A stretch of 24,122 nt of DNA from JADJLQ01 sp034439915 (lineage in GTDB: Bacteria > Bacteroidota > Bacteroidia > Chitinophagales > Saprospiraceae). The DNA lies in contig JAWXBI010000011.1 of NCBI GenBank assembly GCA_034439915.1, forward strand, positions 1 through 24,122, in the 5' to 3' direction. The notes beneath the pieces are model-generated. The model saw nothing but the letters and a program-made list of their open reading frames with translations, was not told the origin of the DNA and did not search any database. Made by a program: the position numbers and the translations under genes. How positions within the stretch are numbered: the stretch's first letter is position 1; each line of letters begins with the position of its first letter. This document shows, piece after piece, positions 23,953-24,122 of the stretch.

Positions 23953-24122
23953 CCCAGGGCGAGGACGCCTGGAAAAACCAAAACCACTCATCCAGGGCGA
24001 GGACGCACTGGATAACCGATAATCCAAGGCGAGGACGCCTTGGAAAACCCACCTCCAAACCACTCATCCAAGGCGAGGACGTCCTGGTAAAACCACCTCA
24101 TCCAAGGCGAGGACGCCTTGGA
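23953..24122. repeat. Array of five 22-bp palindromic (stem-loop) repeats, open at the right edge
   Basis: Copies lie at about 23953-23972, 23991-24012, 24023-24044, 24067-24088 and 24101-24122. The consensus has arms TCCAAGGCG and CGCCTTGGA around the loop AGGA, a perfect 9-bp stem in copies 3 and 5. Copies 1 and 2 have CCAGGGCG in the left arm, and copy 2 shows the compensating T to C change in its right arm, though it also carries a mismatch. The intervening 10-22 bases are A/C-rich and related (AAAACC, CCACCTCA). The last copy ends exactly at the window edge, so the array may continue. It may be a REP-like element or a transcribed hairpin series; I cannot tell which. Confidence 0.85.

Noticed and set aside
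23953..24122. CRISPR array
   Set aside because: The repeats are perfect palindromes of 22 bp, spacers are only 10-22 bases and resemble each other, and no cas gene is present.

Overview
The window comes from a member of the Bacteroidota, probably a Saprospiraceae-like lineage. The basis is an AT-leaning genome with secreted proteins ending in type IX secretion (T9SS) sorting domains, PKD-like repeats of the 'LWSTG..T..I.V...G.Y.VTVTD.NGC' kind, the 'WARDLDAGSYDNC' signature typical of large surface proteins in this group, and Sec signal peptides ending in '-AQ'. The genus assignment is inference. Every supportable gene lies on the minus strand, so transcription runs from right to left.

Right edge, 22748-24122. 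An array of five short palindromic repeats (23953-24122) runs off the window. It is followed by the wreck of a type I restriction-modification locus: the first 185 codons of hsdM are joined almost directly to the last ~175 codons of hsdR. The rest of hsdM, the start of hsdR, and any hsdS that lay between them are gone.

Middle, 19089-22601. A 977-residue secreted protein combines a 5'-nucleotidase-like metallophosphoesterase module, which appears to have lost its metal-binding motifs, with a C-terminal outer-membrane beta-barrel. Its stop codon abuts an 8-bp tandem repeat array. Beyond the array is an 82-codon reading frame without a start codon, probably the tail of a destroyed gene, then an AT-rich gap with a candidate promoter.

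Left part, 1-19088. Six co-directional, closely spaced genes for very large exported proteins look like one operon. In transcription order they are: a 1654-residue protein with an ALK-like glycine-rich domain and a T9SS tail; a 165-residue T9SS-tailed protein; three tandem paralogues of 930-940 residues; and a giant multidomain adhesin-like protein (at least 1656 residues) whose C-terminus lies beyond the left edge, cut at what looks like the first residues of a T9SS tail. The three paralogues share a Bacteroidota N-terminal domain, a phage tail-fibre-like shaft, a hydrophobic insert with a C-x-GLG-x-C motif, a domain resembling the autoproteolytic/chaperone (Peptidase_G2/IMC) domain of phage fibres, and a coiled-coil tail. 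They carry no T9SS tail.

The most unusual part is this last cassette: three tail-fibre-like proteins with a hydrophobic segment between shaft and self-processing-type domain, encoded between T9SS-exported surface proteins. I read it as a cell-surface fibre or adhesin system. The architecture is visible in the sequence; the function is inference.
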